From: Gaiellasilicea sp037721555
GTDB lineage: Bacteria; Actinomycetota; Thermoleophilia; Gaiellales; Gaiellaceae
Reading direction: 5' to 3'
DNA: 44,106 bases
NCBI GenBank assembly: GCA_037721555.1
Contig: JBBJOI010000021.1
Location: 1 to 44,106 of the forward strand
In this document: piece after piece, positions 32,334 to 40,303 of the stretch
How positions within the stretch are numbered: the first letter of the stretch is position 1
Layout: every line of letters starts with the position of its first letter
Notes under the pieces: model-generated
The model's database searches: none
Seen by the model: the letters and a program-made list of their open reading frames with translations, nothing else
What the model was told of the DNA's origin: nothing
Program-made: the position numbers and the translations under genes

Positions 32334-32364
32334 TTGACTTCAAGTTTACTTGAGCTTGTAGATT
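32334..32364 (+). promoter_or_regulatory. SoxR-controlled promoter with 19-bp spacer and SoxR box
   Basis: A -35 TTGACT (32334-32339) and -10 TAGATT (32359-32364) are separated by exactly 19 bp, the long spacer typical of MerR/SoxR-regulated promoters. Between them lies CTTCAAGTTTACTTGAGC (32338-32355), with dyad TCAAGT-TT-ACTTGA, very close to the Escherichia coli SoxR site. It reads into the DUF5519 gene and, on the other side, abuts the soxR start codon, so it may also autoregulate soxR. Confidence 0.85.
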
Positions 32365-32396
32365 GGTTCATCTTGAACTCACGAGAAGGAGCAGCC

Positions 32397-32738
32397 ATGA
32401 CGGTGGCATCGACAGCAACCCGGCGGATCGTCGACGAGGTCACCTCCTGGCCCGGCGTCGAGGTGGGGCCGGGAGAGCGCGGCGAACTGGCGGTCAGGCT
32501 CGGCCGACGGGAGCTCGGTCACCTGCACGACGGAGCGGCGCACTTCGGGTTCCCGAAGCACGTGTGGACAGGTCTTTACGAGCAGAAGCGCGTCGAGTAC
32601 CACCCGGTCTTTCCCGGCCGACCCGGTTTCGCGGCGCGCAGGATCGAGAGCGACGCGGACGTCCAGGACGTGATCGCGCTCCTCAGGCTCAACTATGAGC
32701 GCATAGCCGCTCGCCACGGCCAGCCGGAGATGGACTGA
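32397..32738 (+). CDS. DUF5519-family protein, SoxR target
   Basis: A 113-residue protein resembling the DUF5519 (luciferase-domain) family: GRRELGHLHDGAAHFGFPKHVWTGLYE and YHPVFPGRPGFAARRIES are the conserved parts, ending in a helix (VIALLRLNYERIAAR). Its function is unknown. ATG 32397 has an ideal GAAGGAG (32385-32391) five bases before it. It is the first gene downstream of the SoxR promoter, which suggests a role in redox or xenobiotic response. Confidence 0.75.
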   Translation: MTVASTATRRIVDEVTSWPGVEVGPGERGELAVRLGRRELGHLHDGAAHFGFPKHVWTGLYEQKRVEYHPVFPGRPGFAARRIESDADVQDVIALLRLNYERIAARHGQPEMD

Positions 32739-32739
32739 C

Positions 32740-33423
32740 ATGCCCGACCTGCAGGGCATCATCACCGGAGCCTCGCGTGGGCTCGGCCTGGCGCTCGCCA
32801 CAGCCCTCTCGGAACGTGGCTGGCGGCTGATCGTCGATGCGCGCGACGGCGAGGCGCTCGAGCGCGCTATCGCTGGGCTGCCGGGCGTGGTCGGCCTTGC
32901 GGGGGACGTGGCCGATCCGGAGCACCGCCGGCGCCTCCTCGAAGCCGCCGGCGGGCCGATCGATCTGCTCGTCAACAATGCCAGCACGCTCGGGCCGACT
33001 CCCCTCCCGGAGCTCGTGAGCTACCCGCTCGAGGAGCTGCGCCGCGTCTTCGAGCTCAACGTGCTGGCCCCGCTCGCCCTGTCTCAGCTCGTCCTGCCGC
33101 ACCTCACCGACGGCGCGCGGATCGTCAACGTCACCTCCGACGCGGCGGTCGAGGCCTACGAGACGTGGGGCGGCTACGGCTCCTCGAAGGCGGCGCTCGC
33201 CCAGATTTCAGCGGTCCTGGCAGCAGAGCACCCGCGGCTGCGGGTGTACGCAGTGGACCCCGGCGATATGCGAACGCAGATGCAGCAGGACGTGTTTTCC
33301 GGGGAGGACATCTCCGACCGGCCGCTGCCGGAAGAGAGCGTTCCCGGCTTTCTCGCGCTGATCGAGGGGGACGAGCTGAGCGGCTCCTATCGCGCGCGCG
33401 ACCTCGCGAGTGCCTCGGCGTGA
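32740..33423 (+). CDS. SDR-family oxidoreductase
   Basis: A 227-residue short-chain dehydrogenase. The nucleotide-binding motif is ITGASRGLG (TGxxxGxG), NNAS follows, the catalytic Ser is in NVTSDAA and the YxxxK motif is YGSSK. DPGDMRTQM is the usual post-active-site loop. It starts one base after the DUF5519 stop and overlaps the queA start as GTGA, so it is in the SoxR-driven operon. The substrate is unknown; reduction of quinone-like or carbonyl compounds would suit the context but is inference. Confidence 0.88.
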   Translation: MPDLQGIITGASRGLGLALATALSERGWRLIVDARDGEALERAIAGLPGVVGLAGDVADPEHRRRLLEAAGGPIDLLVNNASTLGPTPLPELVSYPLEELRRVFELNVLAPLALSQLVLPHLTDGARIVNVTSDAAVEAYETWGGYGSSKAALAQISAVLAAEHPRLRVYAVDPGDMRTQMQQDVFSGEDISDRPLPEESVPGFLALIEGDELSGSYRARDLASASA

Positions 33424-34469
33424 GCGCCCTGGCGATCGACCCGACCTCCCGCCTCGAGGCGCACGAGCCGGCCGAGGCCCACGGCCTCGCCCGCGACGAC
33501 GTGCGTCTGCTCGTCACGGATCGAGCAGACGCCACGATCCGCCACGCCCGCTTCGGCAACCTCGCCCAGATTCTCGCGCCCGGGGATCTGCTGGTCGTCA
33601 ATACGTCCGCCACGCTGCCGGCTGCTCTGGCAGCTACGCGCGGGGACGGGCTCGAGCTCGAGCTGCGGCTCTCCACGCCTGCGCCCCATCGAGATGAGGA
33701 GTGCTTCTGGATCGTCGAGGTCCGCCGAGGCGAGGCGCCGTTCGCGGACGGCCGGGTCGACGACCGGTTGCACCTTCCGGGCGGCGCGACCGCGCTCCTG
33801 CTGGCACCCTTCGCGCCCGGCCGGCTCTGGTACGCGCGGCTCGATCTGCCGAGCTCGGTGGAGGCATATCTGGCAGAGCACGGTCGTCCGATTCGCTACG
33901 GCTACGTGCCGCGTCCCTGGCCGCTGTCGGCCTACCAGAATGTGTATGCGCTGGAGCCCGGCAGCGCCGAGATGGCCAGCGCAGGACGACCATTCACAGC
34001 AGAGCTGATCACGAGGCTCGTCGCTGGAGGCGTGCTCTTCGCGCCGGTGACGCTGCACACCACCGGCGTTTCCTCGCAGGAGCGCCACGAGCGCCCCTAT
34101 GCCGAGCGCTACCGGGTGCCGGTGGAGAGTGCGAGGCTGGTCAACGCCGTCCGCGGGTGGCGCGGTCGCGTGATCGCCGTCGGGACGACGGTGGTGCGCG
34201 CACTCGAGACCGTCGCCCGACCGAACGGGACGGTCGAGGCCGGCGAGGGCTGGACGAACCTGGTGGTGGCCGCGGAGCGAGGCCTCTGGGCGATCGACAG
34301 CCTCCTCAGCGGCTTTCACGAGTCGGACTCGTCGCATCTCGACCTCCTGCGGGCCGCAGCCGGAGACGATCTCCTCCAACGGAGCTACGACGCAGCGCTC
34401 GCGCACGGTTATCGCTGGCACGAGTTCGGCGACAGCCATCTCGTCCTCGGAGCGAGGGTGCACAGCTGA
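33420..34469 (+). CDS. queA: QueA-like S-adenosylmethionine:tRNA ribosyltransferase-isomerase
   Basis: A 349-residue QueA family protein, the queuosine enzyme that transfers a ribosyl group from SAM to preQ1-modified tRNA. Recognisable parts are GDLLVVNTSATLPA, YVPRPW, AELITRLVAGGVLFAPVTLHT, ERYRVPVESARLVN, VIAVGTTVVRALET and SLLSGFHESDSSHLDLL. The beginning is less typical than in E. coli QueA. The start is GTG 33420, overlapping the SDR stop. No tgt or other queuosine genes are in the window, and being behind a SoxR promoter is unusual, so the native substrate may differ. Confidence 0.85.
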   Translation: MSALAIDPTSRLEAHEPAEAHGLARDDVRLLVTDRADATIRHARFGNLAQILAPGDLLVVNTSATLPAALAATRGDGLELELRLSTPAPHRDEECFWIVEVRRGEAPFADGRVDDRLHLPGGATALLLAPFAPGRLWYARLDLPSSVEAYLAEHGRPIRYGYVPRPWPLSAYQNVYALEPGSAEMASAGRPFTAELITRLVAGGVLFAPVTLHTTGVSSQERHERPYAERYRVPVESARLVNAVRGWRGRVIAVGTTVVRALETVARPNGTVEAGEGWTNLVVAAERGLWAIDSLLSGFHESDSSHLDLLRAAAGDDLLQRSYDAALAHGYRWHEFGDSHLVLGARVHS

Positions 34470-34557
34470 TGGAGGTCGTGATTCCGCGCTGTACGCGTCG
34501 GTAAGCGACGTTACACTTCACTGCGGCAGCGACTTCGAAGAACCCTGGAGAACGCCG

Positions 34558-34944
34558 ATGGCCGCCACGACCGCTTCCCAGTCTGGGCTCGACTCTGAGC
34601 TCGGAGACCTGGCCGACCTGAACAGGGACTACATCGACTCCGTCCAGAGCGCGGATGTCGGTCGGTTCGAGGAACTTCTGGCGGACGACTTCCTCTGCTC
34701 GAATCCCGACGGCTCTCTCGTCGCTCGGGAGGCGTTCCTCGAGCAGACGGCGAAGCCGGTCGCGATCACGAACCTCCGGGCGCACGACGTCGAGATCCGG
34801 CTCCTCGGTGAGGTCGCGATCATCCACGCGAGAACGACCTACACGCTGCCCGACGGCCGGGAGGCAGCCGGGCGCTACACCGACGTCTGGGCGCGCCGGG
34901 ACGGCCGCTGGCTCGCCGTCTCGGCGCACGTCACGCGTGCCTGA
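34558..34944 (+). CDS. NTF2-like (SnoaL/DUF4440) protein
   Basis: A 128-residue NTF2-fold protein: LNRDYIDSVQSADVGRFEELLADDFLC, AREAFLEQTA, VEIRLLGEVAIIHARTTYT and RYTDVWARRDGRWLAVSAHVTR follow the DUF4440 pattern. It could be a small ketosteroid-isomerase-like enzyme or a binding protein; no substrate can be named. ATG 34558 is preceded by GGAG at seven bases. The NIPSNAP gene starts directly behind it. Confidence 0.82.
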   Translation: MAATTASQSGLDSELGDLADLNRDYIDSVQSADVGRFEELLADDFLCSNPDGSLVAREAFLEQTAKPVAITNLRAHDVEIRLLGEVAIIHARTTYTLPDGREAAGRYTDVWARRDGRWLAVSAHVTRA

Positions 34945-34945
34945 C

Positions 34946-35320
34946 GTGTCCACCGAGCGGATCCTCGAGATCCGGACGTACCGCATCCGTGACGGCGAAC
35001 GCGACGAGTTCGGTCGCCGTTCGAGCGCAGTGGTGCCGATGCTCGAGCGCTACGGGATCGACGTCGTCGGACATGGCCCCTCGATCGAGGATGCCGAGCA
35101 TTACGTCCTCCTGCGCTCGTTCGCATCGTTGGAGGAACGCGACGAGCAGGAGCGGGTCTTCTACGAGGGGGACGAGTGGCGCTCGGGGCCGCGCGAGGGG
35201 ATCCTGGAGCTGATCGAGACCTACCACACGGTCGTCCTGCGCTCGACGACCGACGCCGTGCAGATGTTCGCCGAGTCGCTTCGACTGGGACATATTCGAC
35301 TGGGGCACAACAGCCCCTGA
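34946..35320 (+). CDS. NIPSNAP-family protein
   Basis: A 124-residue dimeric alpha/beta-barrel protein of the NIPSNAP family: RILEIRTYRIRDGERDEFGRRSS at the start and HYVLLRSFASLEERDEQERVFY in the middle. GTG 34946 follows the NTF2-like stop by one base; an earlier GTG (34937) would overlap it. The C-terminus carries a five-residue repeat (LRLGH, IRLGH) caused by a 15-bp DNA repeat. The function of bacterial NIPSNAP proteins is not established. Confidence 0.78.
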   Translation: MSTERILEIRTYRIRDGERDEFGRRSSAVVPMLERYGIDVVGHGPSIEDAEHYVLLRSFASLEERDEQERVFYEGDEWRSGPREGILELIETYHTVVLRSTTDAVQMFAESLRLGHIRLGHNSP

Positions 35321-35325
35321 AAACG

Positions 35326-35363
35326 CCAAGTCCTGCGAACCCGGGGGGCCCCACAGGACTTGG
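35326..35363. terminator. inverted repeat between NIPSNAP and BKACE genes, likely bidirectional terminator
   Basis: CCAAGTCCTG (35326-35335) and CAGGACTTGG (35354-35363) form a perfect 10-bp stem around an 18-base loop rich in G and C. It lies between two convergent stops. No T-run follows on either strand, so termination is inferred from position. Confidence 0.5.
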
Positions 35364-35377
35364 ACGAGGCGAACCTC

Positions 35378-36115
35378 TTACAGCGAGCGGGGGCTTTCAA
35401 GCGTCACGGCTGCGGCGCCGACGAGCTCGGCGTTTCCCGCCGGTCGCCGGCCGTCTCGAAGCACGGTCGTGTCCTCGAGTCCCACCCGGATGCCGTGCCC
35501 GCGCGCGACAGCGCGCTCCATGACGTGCCATGTGGCAACGCCGTCGCCATGGTGGATCTGCTCGAGTCCGACGCCCGCGTCGCTGAGCGCCTGCTCCATC
35601 GAGGCCGCGTGCGCCACGGCAGCGTCCGGGTCGGCATCGAGCGGCTCGACGAGCACGCGTACGCAGCGGTCGGCGATGCCCGCCCCGACGAATGCGTTCG
35701 CGTCCTCGAGACCTAGGAGCCCAGCCTCGATCCCGATCCCTCGCGCCACCAGGAGCTCGCAGAGCTCGAGGATGCCCCGCTCACCCTGATTGGCGGTCAC
35801 CAGCTCGGGCAGCTCCGTCCAGCCGGCGATCAGCTCGAAACGCCGTCGCGGATCCGGTTCGATGTCCGCTGAGGTGCTCAGCGAGATCGGGATCCCCGGA
35901 CAGGCTGCTCGCACGGCGCGCAGCGTGAGCGCACACGGCTCGGCGGCCAGCGTCTCGGCGCCGGTCGCGTCGTACGGATGCAAGTGCAAGACCTTCGCGC
36001 CGGCCTCGACCGCCGCTCGACCGTCGGCGGCGAGCTCGTCCGGCGTTCTCGGGATGGCAGGATGCTCCTGGCGCGTGCGGCTGCCGTTGAGGCAGGCTTT
36101 GAGGAGCGGCGGCAC
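35378..36115 (-). CDS. BKACE (DUF849) family beta-keto acid cleavage enzyme
   Basis: A 245-residue TIM-barrel enzyme of the BKACE family, which condense a beta-keto acid with acetyl-CoA and release acetoacetate and a new CoA ester. The zinc-binding HLHP motif is at 44-47 (KVLHLHPYDATG), SLSTSADIEPD follows, and the C-terminal part has GIRVGLEDTT. The protein is somewhat shorter than the usual 270-310 residues. The start is GTG 36115. The substrate cannot be predicted. Confidence 0.85.
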   Translation of the reverse strand: MPPLLKACLNGSRTRQEHPAIPRTPDELAADGRAAVEAGAKVLHLHPYDATGAETLAAEPCALTLRAVRAACPGIPISLSTSADIEPDPRRRFELIAGWTELPELVTANQGERGILELCELLVARGIGIEAGLLGLEDANAFVGAGIADRCVRVLVEPLDADPDAAVAHAASMEQALSDAGVGLEQIHHGDGVATWHVMERAVARGHGIRVGLEDTTVLRDGRRPAGNAELVGAAAVTLESPRSL

Positions 36116-36193
36116 GAGGGTCTTCTACCCGGGCAGCCGACTACGATCACCTGTATCCCGAGGCCGACCACCGACGTCAGAGACGAGCTGTAG

Positions 36194-36540
36194 ACGACCG
36201 TCGAGAGTCCGCTCGGCGAGCTCTTGCTGCTGAGCGACGGGCACGCCCTCCTGGGCCTGCACCTGCAGGCGGGGCGGAAGGCGGTGCTCGTCGGAGAGGC
36301 CCGGCGGCGCTCCGAGGAGCCTTTCGAGCACGTGCGCGCTCAGCTCGAGGAGTACTTCGCGGGGCGCCGCTCGAGCTTCGAGCTGACGCTCGGCCTACAG
36401 GAACACCGTTTCAGCGCCGCGTCTGGAGCGCATTGCAGGAGATCCCCGTACGGCGAGACGCTCGCCTACGGCGGGCTCGCGCAGCGCATCGATCAGCCCA
36501 CCGCCGGTCGTGCGGTCGGGCGCTTACGTCAAACGCCGGG
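36194..36540 (+). pseudogene. decayed O6-methylguanine-DNA methyltransferase (ogt-like)
   Basis: Translation from 36194 (TTVESPLGELLLLSDGH, then LRAQLEEYFAGRRSSFEL) is a methyltransferase N-terminus. From about 36400 the expected GTPFQRRVWSALQEIP is found one frame away, then PYGETLAYGGLAQRI returns in the first frame, so two compensating frameshifts are present. After RAVG the sequence loses similarity: the active-site PCHRV is absent. There is no start codon before the first conserved residue. The gene cannot make a working enzyme. Confidence 0.75.
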
Positions 36541-36665
36541 GAGAGCGCTGAGGGCCACGGCTGTTTGGCCTGGTCGTCGACGACGCTGACGGGCCCCACC
36601 GCTCCGAACGTCACCCGTCTCTACCAGGTCGGCCTCGACACCTGTATTGCCAACGCCTGTAGCTG

Positions 36666-37130
36666 CTAGATCGGCTTGACCGTCATCGCCCAGACGGCGA
36701 CGAGGTACGCGACGAGGAGCAGGGTGCAGACAACGCCGACGGCACGCCCGAAGCGCACGCCGGATCCGCGTCGCAGCCGACGCAGCCCGACCGCCGACAG
36801 GACGATCGAGACGATGATCAGCAGTGCGCCGGCGTCGGCTGTGATGTAGCCGATGCCGATCCAGGCCGCATCGAAGTCGTCCGGATAGTCCTGCTCGGCT
36901 TCAGTCCACTGGGCGCCGATGCGCATCAGGATGTACGACGGCAGGACGCCGATGAGCAACGTCAGCAAGCTGAAGCGTGTCAATCCCGCGGCGTCGTCCG
37001 AGCGGCGCCAGCCGATCACGGTCGCAAGTGCCACGGCGAAGAGCGTCCCGACGAGCAGCATCGCGCCGAGCACGTGCAGGAAGAGCGGCAGGTTGACCTC
37101 GCCCGGGCGGATTGCGGCGAGCACGCTCAT
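36666..37130 (-). CDS. DUF2269-like integral membrane protein
   Basis: A 154-residue protein with four predicted helices, starting VNLPLFLHVLGAMLLVGTLFAVALAT. It overlaps the stop of the upstream paralogue as ATGA. Both begin with a helix containing LFLHVL, typical of small DUF2269-like or CopD-like proteins with a membrane His. Function unknown; possibly a heme or redox-linked membrane protein. Confidence 0.7.
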   Translation of the reverse strand: MSVLAAIRPGEVNLPLFLHVLGAMLLVGTLFAVALATVIGWRRSDDAAGLTRFSLLTLLIGVLPSYILMRIGAQWTEAEQDYPDDFDAAWIGIGYITADAGALLIIVSIVLSAVGLRRLRRGSGVRFGRAVGVVCTLLLVAYLVAVWAMTVKPI

Positions 37131-37546
37131 GCTCCAGGCTTCCAGATCATGAGCACCAGGATGACGAGGATCCCCACGCTGTTCAGGGCCTGAAAGCGAA
37201 TGCCCGCCTGCCGTCCACCGTCCTCGTCGCCAGCGAACGCCCTGCCGGCCTGGGTTCCCGCCCACGCGGCGAGTGCCCAGAGAGCGAGAGAGACCAGGAT
37301 CCAGACGTCCCAGAGCTGGTACCGCTCGTCGTAGATCGTGAGCCAGACGCCGAAGATGATCGCGCCGGCGAGGCCCGCGCCGACAAGGATTCCGCCGGTG
37401 CGGCCGAACCGCATCGCAGAGTCAGCCGCCAAGACCGGCGTGGCAGTCCGCGTTCCGATCACTAGCGCCCAGAGTGCGGTCAGGGCTCCGACGACGACGA
37501 ACGTGCTCAGCACGTGCAGGAACAGCAAGGTGTCGTACAGATCCAT
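37127..37546 (-). CDS. DUF2269-like integral membrane protein
   Basis: A 139-residue protein with four helices (LLFLHVLSTFVVVGALTALWAL first, ALNSVGILVILVLMIW last), related to its downstream neighbour, with which it overlaps by four bases. The pair probably forms a complex or arose by duplication. No catalytic motif was seen. Confidence 0.7.
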   Translation of the reverse strand: MDLYDTLLFLHVLSTFVVVGALTALWALVIGTRTATPVLAADSAMRFGRTGGILVGAGLAGAIIFGVWLTIYDERYQLWDVWILVSLALWALAAWAGTQAGRAFAGDEDGGRQAGIRFQALNSVGILVILVLMIWKPGA

Positions 37547-37588
37547 AGCCGGTCAATCCTGAGACGTGTGATCCGGTCGAGTCCAGCC

Positions 37589-37800
37589 CTAGGACTCGGA
37601 TCTGGTCAGCCCGCTCTCGTCGGCGAAGACGACCGCCTGGACGCGGTCGCGGAGCCGGAGCTTCCTCAGGATGTGCCGGGTGTTGGGTCTTGACGGTCGA
37701 TTCCTCTACGAAGAGCGCGTCGGCGATCTGGGCGTCGAGAGCCCGTGGGCGATCAGCTCGAGCACTTCGCGCTCGGGCGGGGTCGGACGATCCCGTCCCC
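37589..37800 (-). pseudogene. C-terminal remnant of a LuxR/NarL-type regulator
   Basis: On the minus strand RPTPPEREVLELIAHGLS begins a LuxR helix-turn-helix; the frame then shifts into QIADALFVEESTVKT and shifts again into RHILRKLRLRDRVQAVVFADESGL before a TAG at 37589-37591. At least two frameshifts split the 60-residue domain, and no receiver domain remains upstream. It is the relic of a two-component regulator. Confidence 0.75.
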
Positions 37801-37970
37801 GAGAACCGAACCCTGCCGCCCGTTTTGTTTGAGTCGGCGGCACAGGTGGTACTGCAGGAACGGCTCCAGGCACACTGCTGCCTGGCGCAAGTGAACGCCC
37901 ACTCGCATGAGAGGACTTGGATGAAAGCGCTCGTCTACAGGTCGAACGCCCGACAGCTGTCCCGGTGAAG
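37801..37970. other. gene-free stretch upstream of the MBL-fold gene
   Basis: About 170 bp. From an ATG at 37921 the sequence reads MKALVYRSNARQLSR and stops; the first seven residues resemble the N-terminus of zinc-type alcohol dehydrogenases, so it may be another gene remnant. Nothing else is recognisable. Confidence 0.35.
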
Positions 37971-38708
37971 ATGCAAGCTGTCGCTCCCGGGGTGCATCGC
38001 TACCGGGACGGGCTCGTCAACTGGTACACGATCGAAGACGAGGGCGCGATCTCGCTCGTCGATACCGGCTGGCCGCGCAGCTGGGACCGCATCGAGGGCG
38101 GTCTGCGCGAGATCGGCCGCCTACCGAGCGATGTCACAGCCATCCTGTTGACGCACGGTCACGGCGACCATCTCGGTGCCGCCGAGCGCGCGCGGCAGGA
38201 GACGGGCGCGCCGGTTCGGTGTCATCGGGAGGAAGTGGCGCGCGTGGGTGGCAAGAGGCGAGGCGGCTCGTCGCTTGCGCTCGTCCCGGGGCTCGTACCG
38301 CAGCTCTGGCGGCCTGCGTCGCTGCGCTTCGTCCTGCACGCGACCGCGCAGGGCTTCCTGACCCCGCGCTGGGTCAAGGAGGTGTCGCCGTTCGAGACCG
38401 GTGATGAGCTCGACGTCCCGGGCCGGCCACGCGTGCTCTTCACCCCCGGACACACGGAAGGCCACGCCAGCTTCCTGCTGCCCGGCGGCGTGCTCCTCAC
38501 CGGTGACGCGCTCGTCACCGTCGATCCGGTCACGAATAGGCCAGGACCCTGTTTGCCGCACCGCGCGGTGAACGTGGATACCGAGCGCGCGCGCGAGTCG
38601 CTCTCCGTGCTGGCGGAGGTGGAAGCGCAAACCCTGTTGCCGGGCCACGGGGAGCCGTGGACGCAGGGTCTGAAGCAGGCGGTCGAGCGGGCGCGTGCGG
38701 GTGCGTAG
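37971..38708 (+). CDS. MBL-fold metallo-hydrolase
   Basis: A 245-residue metallo-beta-lactamase-fold hydrolase with LLTHGHGDHLGAA (HxHxDH), the second histidine in FTPGHTEGHASF, Asp in LLTGDAL and the final His in LLPGHGEPW. It is in the glyoxalase II/quorum-lactonase-like part of the family, but no substrate can be named. ATG 37971 is used; an upstream in-frame ATG at 37917 adds sequence that does not look conserved. GGTGA directly precedes the start. Confidence 0.85.
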   Translation: MQAVAPGVHRYRDGLVNWYTIEDEGAISLVDTGWPRSWDRIEGGLREIGRLPSDVTAILLTHGHGDHLGAAERARQETGAPVRCHREEVARVGGKRRGGSSLALVPGLVPQLWRPASLRFVLHATAQGFLTPRWVKEVSPFETGDELDVPGRPRVLFTPGHTEGHASFLLPGGVLLTGDALVTVDPVTNRPGPCLPHRAVNVDTERARESLSVLAEVEAQTLLPGHGEPWTQGLKQAVERARAGA

Positions 38709-38775
38709 CCACGAGCCCGCGCGGCCACAGGCCGGCCCGGTTTGGATGAGCCTTCGGCGTGGGAGAGAGGGACGG

Positions 38776-39303
38776 ATGCGTGACAAGGAGCTGAACGGCA
38801 AGACCCCGCTCGCGGCCGTCGGCCAAGGGCTGCTCGCGGGCGCGATCGGCAACGCGATCTTCACCGGCTATCAGGCGCTCCAGGCAAAGCTGTCGAGCAG
38901 CGGCTCGAACGGCTCGGAGCAGCCGCCGCGCGACTGGAGCGAGGCGCCCGAGCCTGCGCAGGTGGGGCAGCGCGTGGTCGAGGGAGTGTTCGAGCAGGAC
39001 GTGCCGATCGAGAAGGCGACCACGATGACGAAGAGCGTCCACTGGATCTTCGGAACGAGCTGGGGAGCCGTGTACGGCATCCTCGAGGAGACGTTCCACC
39101 GTCCGCTCGTCAGTGGCGTGACGTTGGGGAGCACAGCCATCGCCTTCGACTACACGATCTTGCCCGCGATGAACCTCTACAAGCCGCCGTGGAAGTACCC
39201 GGCGGCGACGCTGGCCAAGGACTACGCCAACCACCTCGTCTACGGCTTCTCAGTCGCAGCCGCCTACCGCGCACTCGACGCTCTTCGCGACTCGCGACGC
39301 TGA
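38776..39303 (+). CDS. DUF1440-like (YagU family) membrane protein
   Basis: A 175-residue protein with several hydrophobic segments (LLAGAIGNAIFTGYQAL, SVHWIFGTSWGAVYGILEE, NHLVYGFSVAAAYRAL), resembling DUF1440/YagU proteins. ATG 38776 has a good purine-rich site (GGGAGAGAGG) five bases before it; upstream ATGs lack one. Function unknown; YagU is linked to acid resistance in E. coli, which need not apply here. Confidence 0.65.
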   Translation: MRDKELNGKTPLAAVGQGLLAGAIGNAIFTGYQALQAKLSSSGSNGSEQPPRDWSEAPEPAQVGQRVVEGVFEQDVPIEKATTMTKSVHWIFGTSWGAVYGILEETFHRPLVSGVTLGSTAIAFDYTILPAMNLYKPPWKYPAATLAKDYANHLVYGFSVAAAYRALDALRDSRR

Positions 39304-39319
39304 AAGGCGGATTCGGCAG

Positions 39320-40291
39320 ATGCCCCAGGACCTCCGAGAGCAGCTGACGAAGTACCTCACGGACGCGCATTCGATCGAGGAGCAGGCGCTGGCCCAGGTG
39401 CGAACGGCGCCCGACCACGCCGGCGATCCGGAGCTGGCTGCGAACTACCGGAAGCACCTCGTCGAGACGGAGGGCCACGAGCGGCTCGTGCGCGAGCTGC
39501 TCGAGGCGCGCGACGCCAAGCCGTCGCGGCTGAAGGATGCAGTGATGGCGGTCGGCGGCAAGGGGTTCCTCCTCTTTGCCCGCCTCAACCCGGACACGCC
39601 CGGCAAGCTGCACGCACACTCGCTCTCGTACGAGGCACTCGAGCTCTCGTCGTACGAGCTTCTGTGGCGAGTAGCCGAGCGTGCAGGGGAGGCGGACGTC
39701 GCCGAGGTCGCGCGTCGCATCCGCGACGAGGAGCGGCTGATGATGGAGCGCCTGGAGAGTGGCTACGACCGCGCGGTCGAGGCGTCCCTTCGCGAGCTCC
39801 AGCCCGATGATCTGAAGGAGCAGCTGCGCAAGTATCTAGCGGATGCGCATGCAATCGAGGAGCAGGCAGTCCAGCTGCTCGAGCGCGCGCCGAAGATCAC
39901 CGAAAGCACAGCCCTGGCGCGTATGTACTCCGATCATCTGGACGAGACGCGGAGGCACGCCGCGCTCGTCGAGGCGCGTCTGCGGGCGCATGGCGACGAT
40001 CCCTCGACGCTGAAGGATGCGGCACTCCGTCTCGGTGCGCTCAACTGGGGAGCGTTCTTCCAGGGGCAGCCGGACACTCCAGGGAAACTCGCCGCCTTCG
40101 TCTACGCGTTCGAGTATCTCGAGGTCGGTGCCTACGAGCAGTTGAAGCGGGTGGCCGAGCGGGCCGGAGACCACGAGACGGTCGCGACCGCCGAGCAGAT
40201 CCTCCGCGAGGAGCGTGCCGCCGCTGTCCGGATTGCCGGAGCGTTCGACGAGGCAGTCACCGCCTCGCTCGAGGCGCAGGGCGTGTCTTAG
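39320..40291 (+). CDS. tandem DUF892 (YciF-like) ferritin-like protein
   Basis: A 323-residue protein made of two homologous DUF892 ferritin-like four-helix domains (about 1-160 and 161-323). Matching segments are LREQLTKYLTDAHSIEEQAL with LKEQLRKYLADAHAIEEQAV, LNPDTPGKLHAHSLSYEALE with GQPDTPGKLAAFVYAFEYLE, and RIRDEERLMMERL with QILREERAAAVRI. Glu/His residues spaced as in di-iron helices are visible. Family members are stress-induced; metal storage or oxidation is inferred. ATG 39320 follows AAAGGCGG by nine bases. Confidence 0.85.
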   Translation: MPQDLREQLTKYLTDAHSIEEQALAQVRTAPDHAGDPELAANYRKHLVETEGHERLVRELLEARDAKPSRLKDAVMAVGGKGFLLFARLNPDTPGKLHAHSLSYEALELSSYELLWRVAERAGEADVAEVARRIRDEERLMMERLESGYDRAVEASLRELQPDDLKEQLRKYLADAHAIEEQAVQLLERAPKITESTALARMYSDHLDETRRHAALVEARLRAHGDDPSTLKDAALRLGALNWGAFFQGQPDTPGKLAAFVYAFEYLEVGAYEQLKRVAERAGDHETVATAEQILREERAAAVRIAGAFDEAVTASLEAQGVS

Positions 40292-40303
40292 CCACCGGCA
40301 CGG

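Noticed and set aside
36541..36665. Cys-rich peptide ending GLDTCIANACSC
   Set aside because: It is the tail of a shifted frame behind the ogt relic, with no ribosome site or conserved motif.
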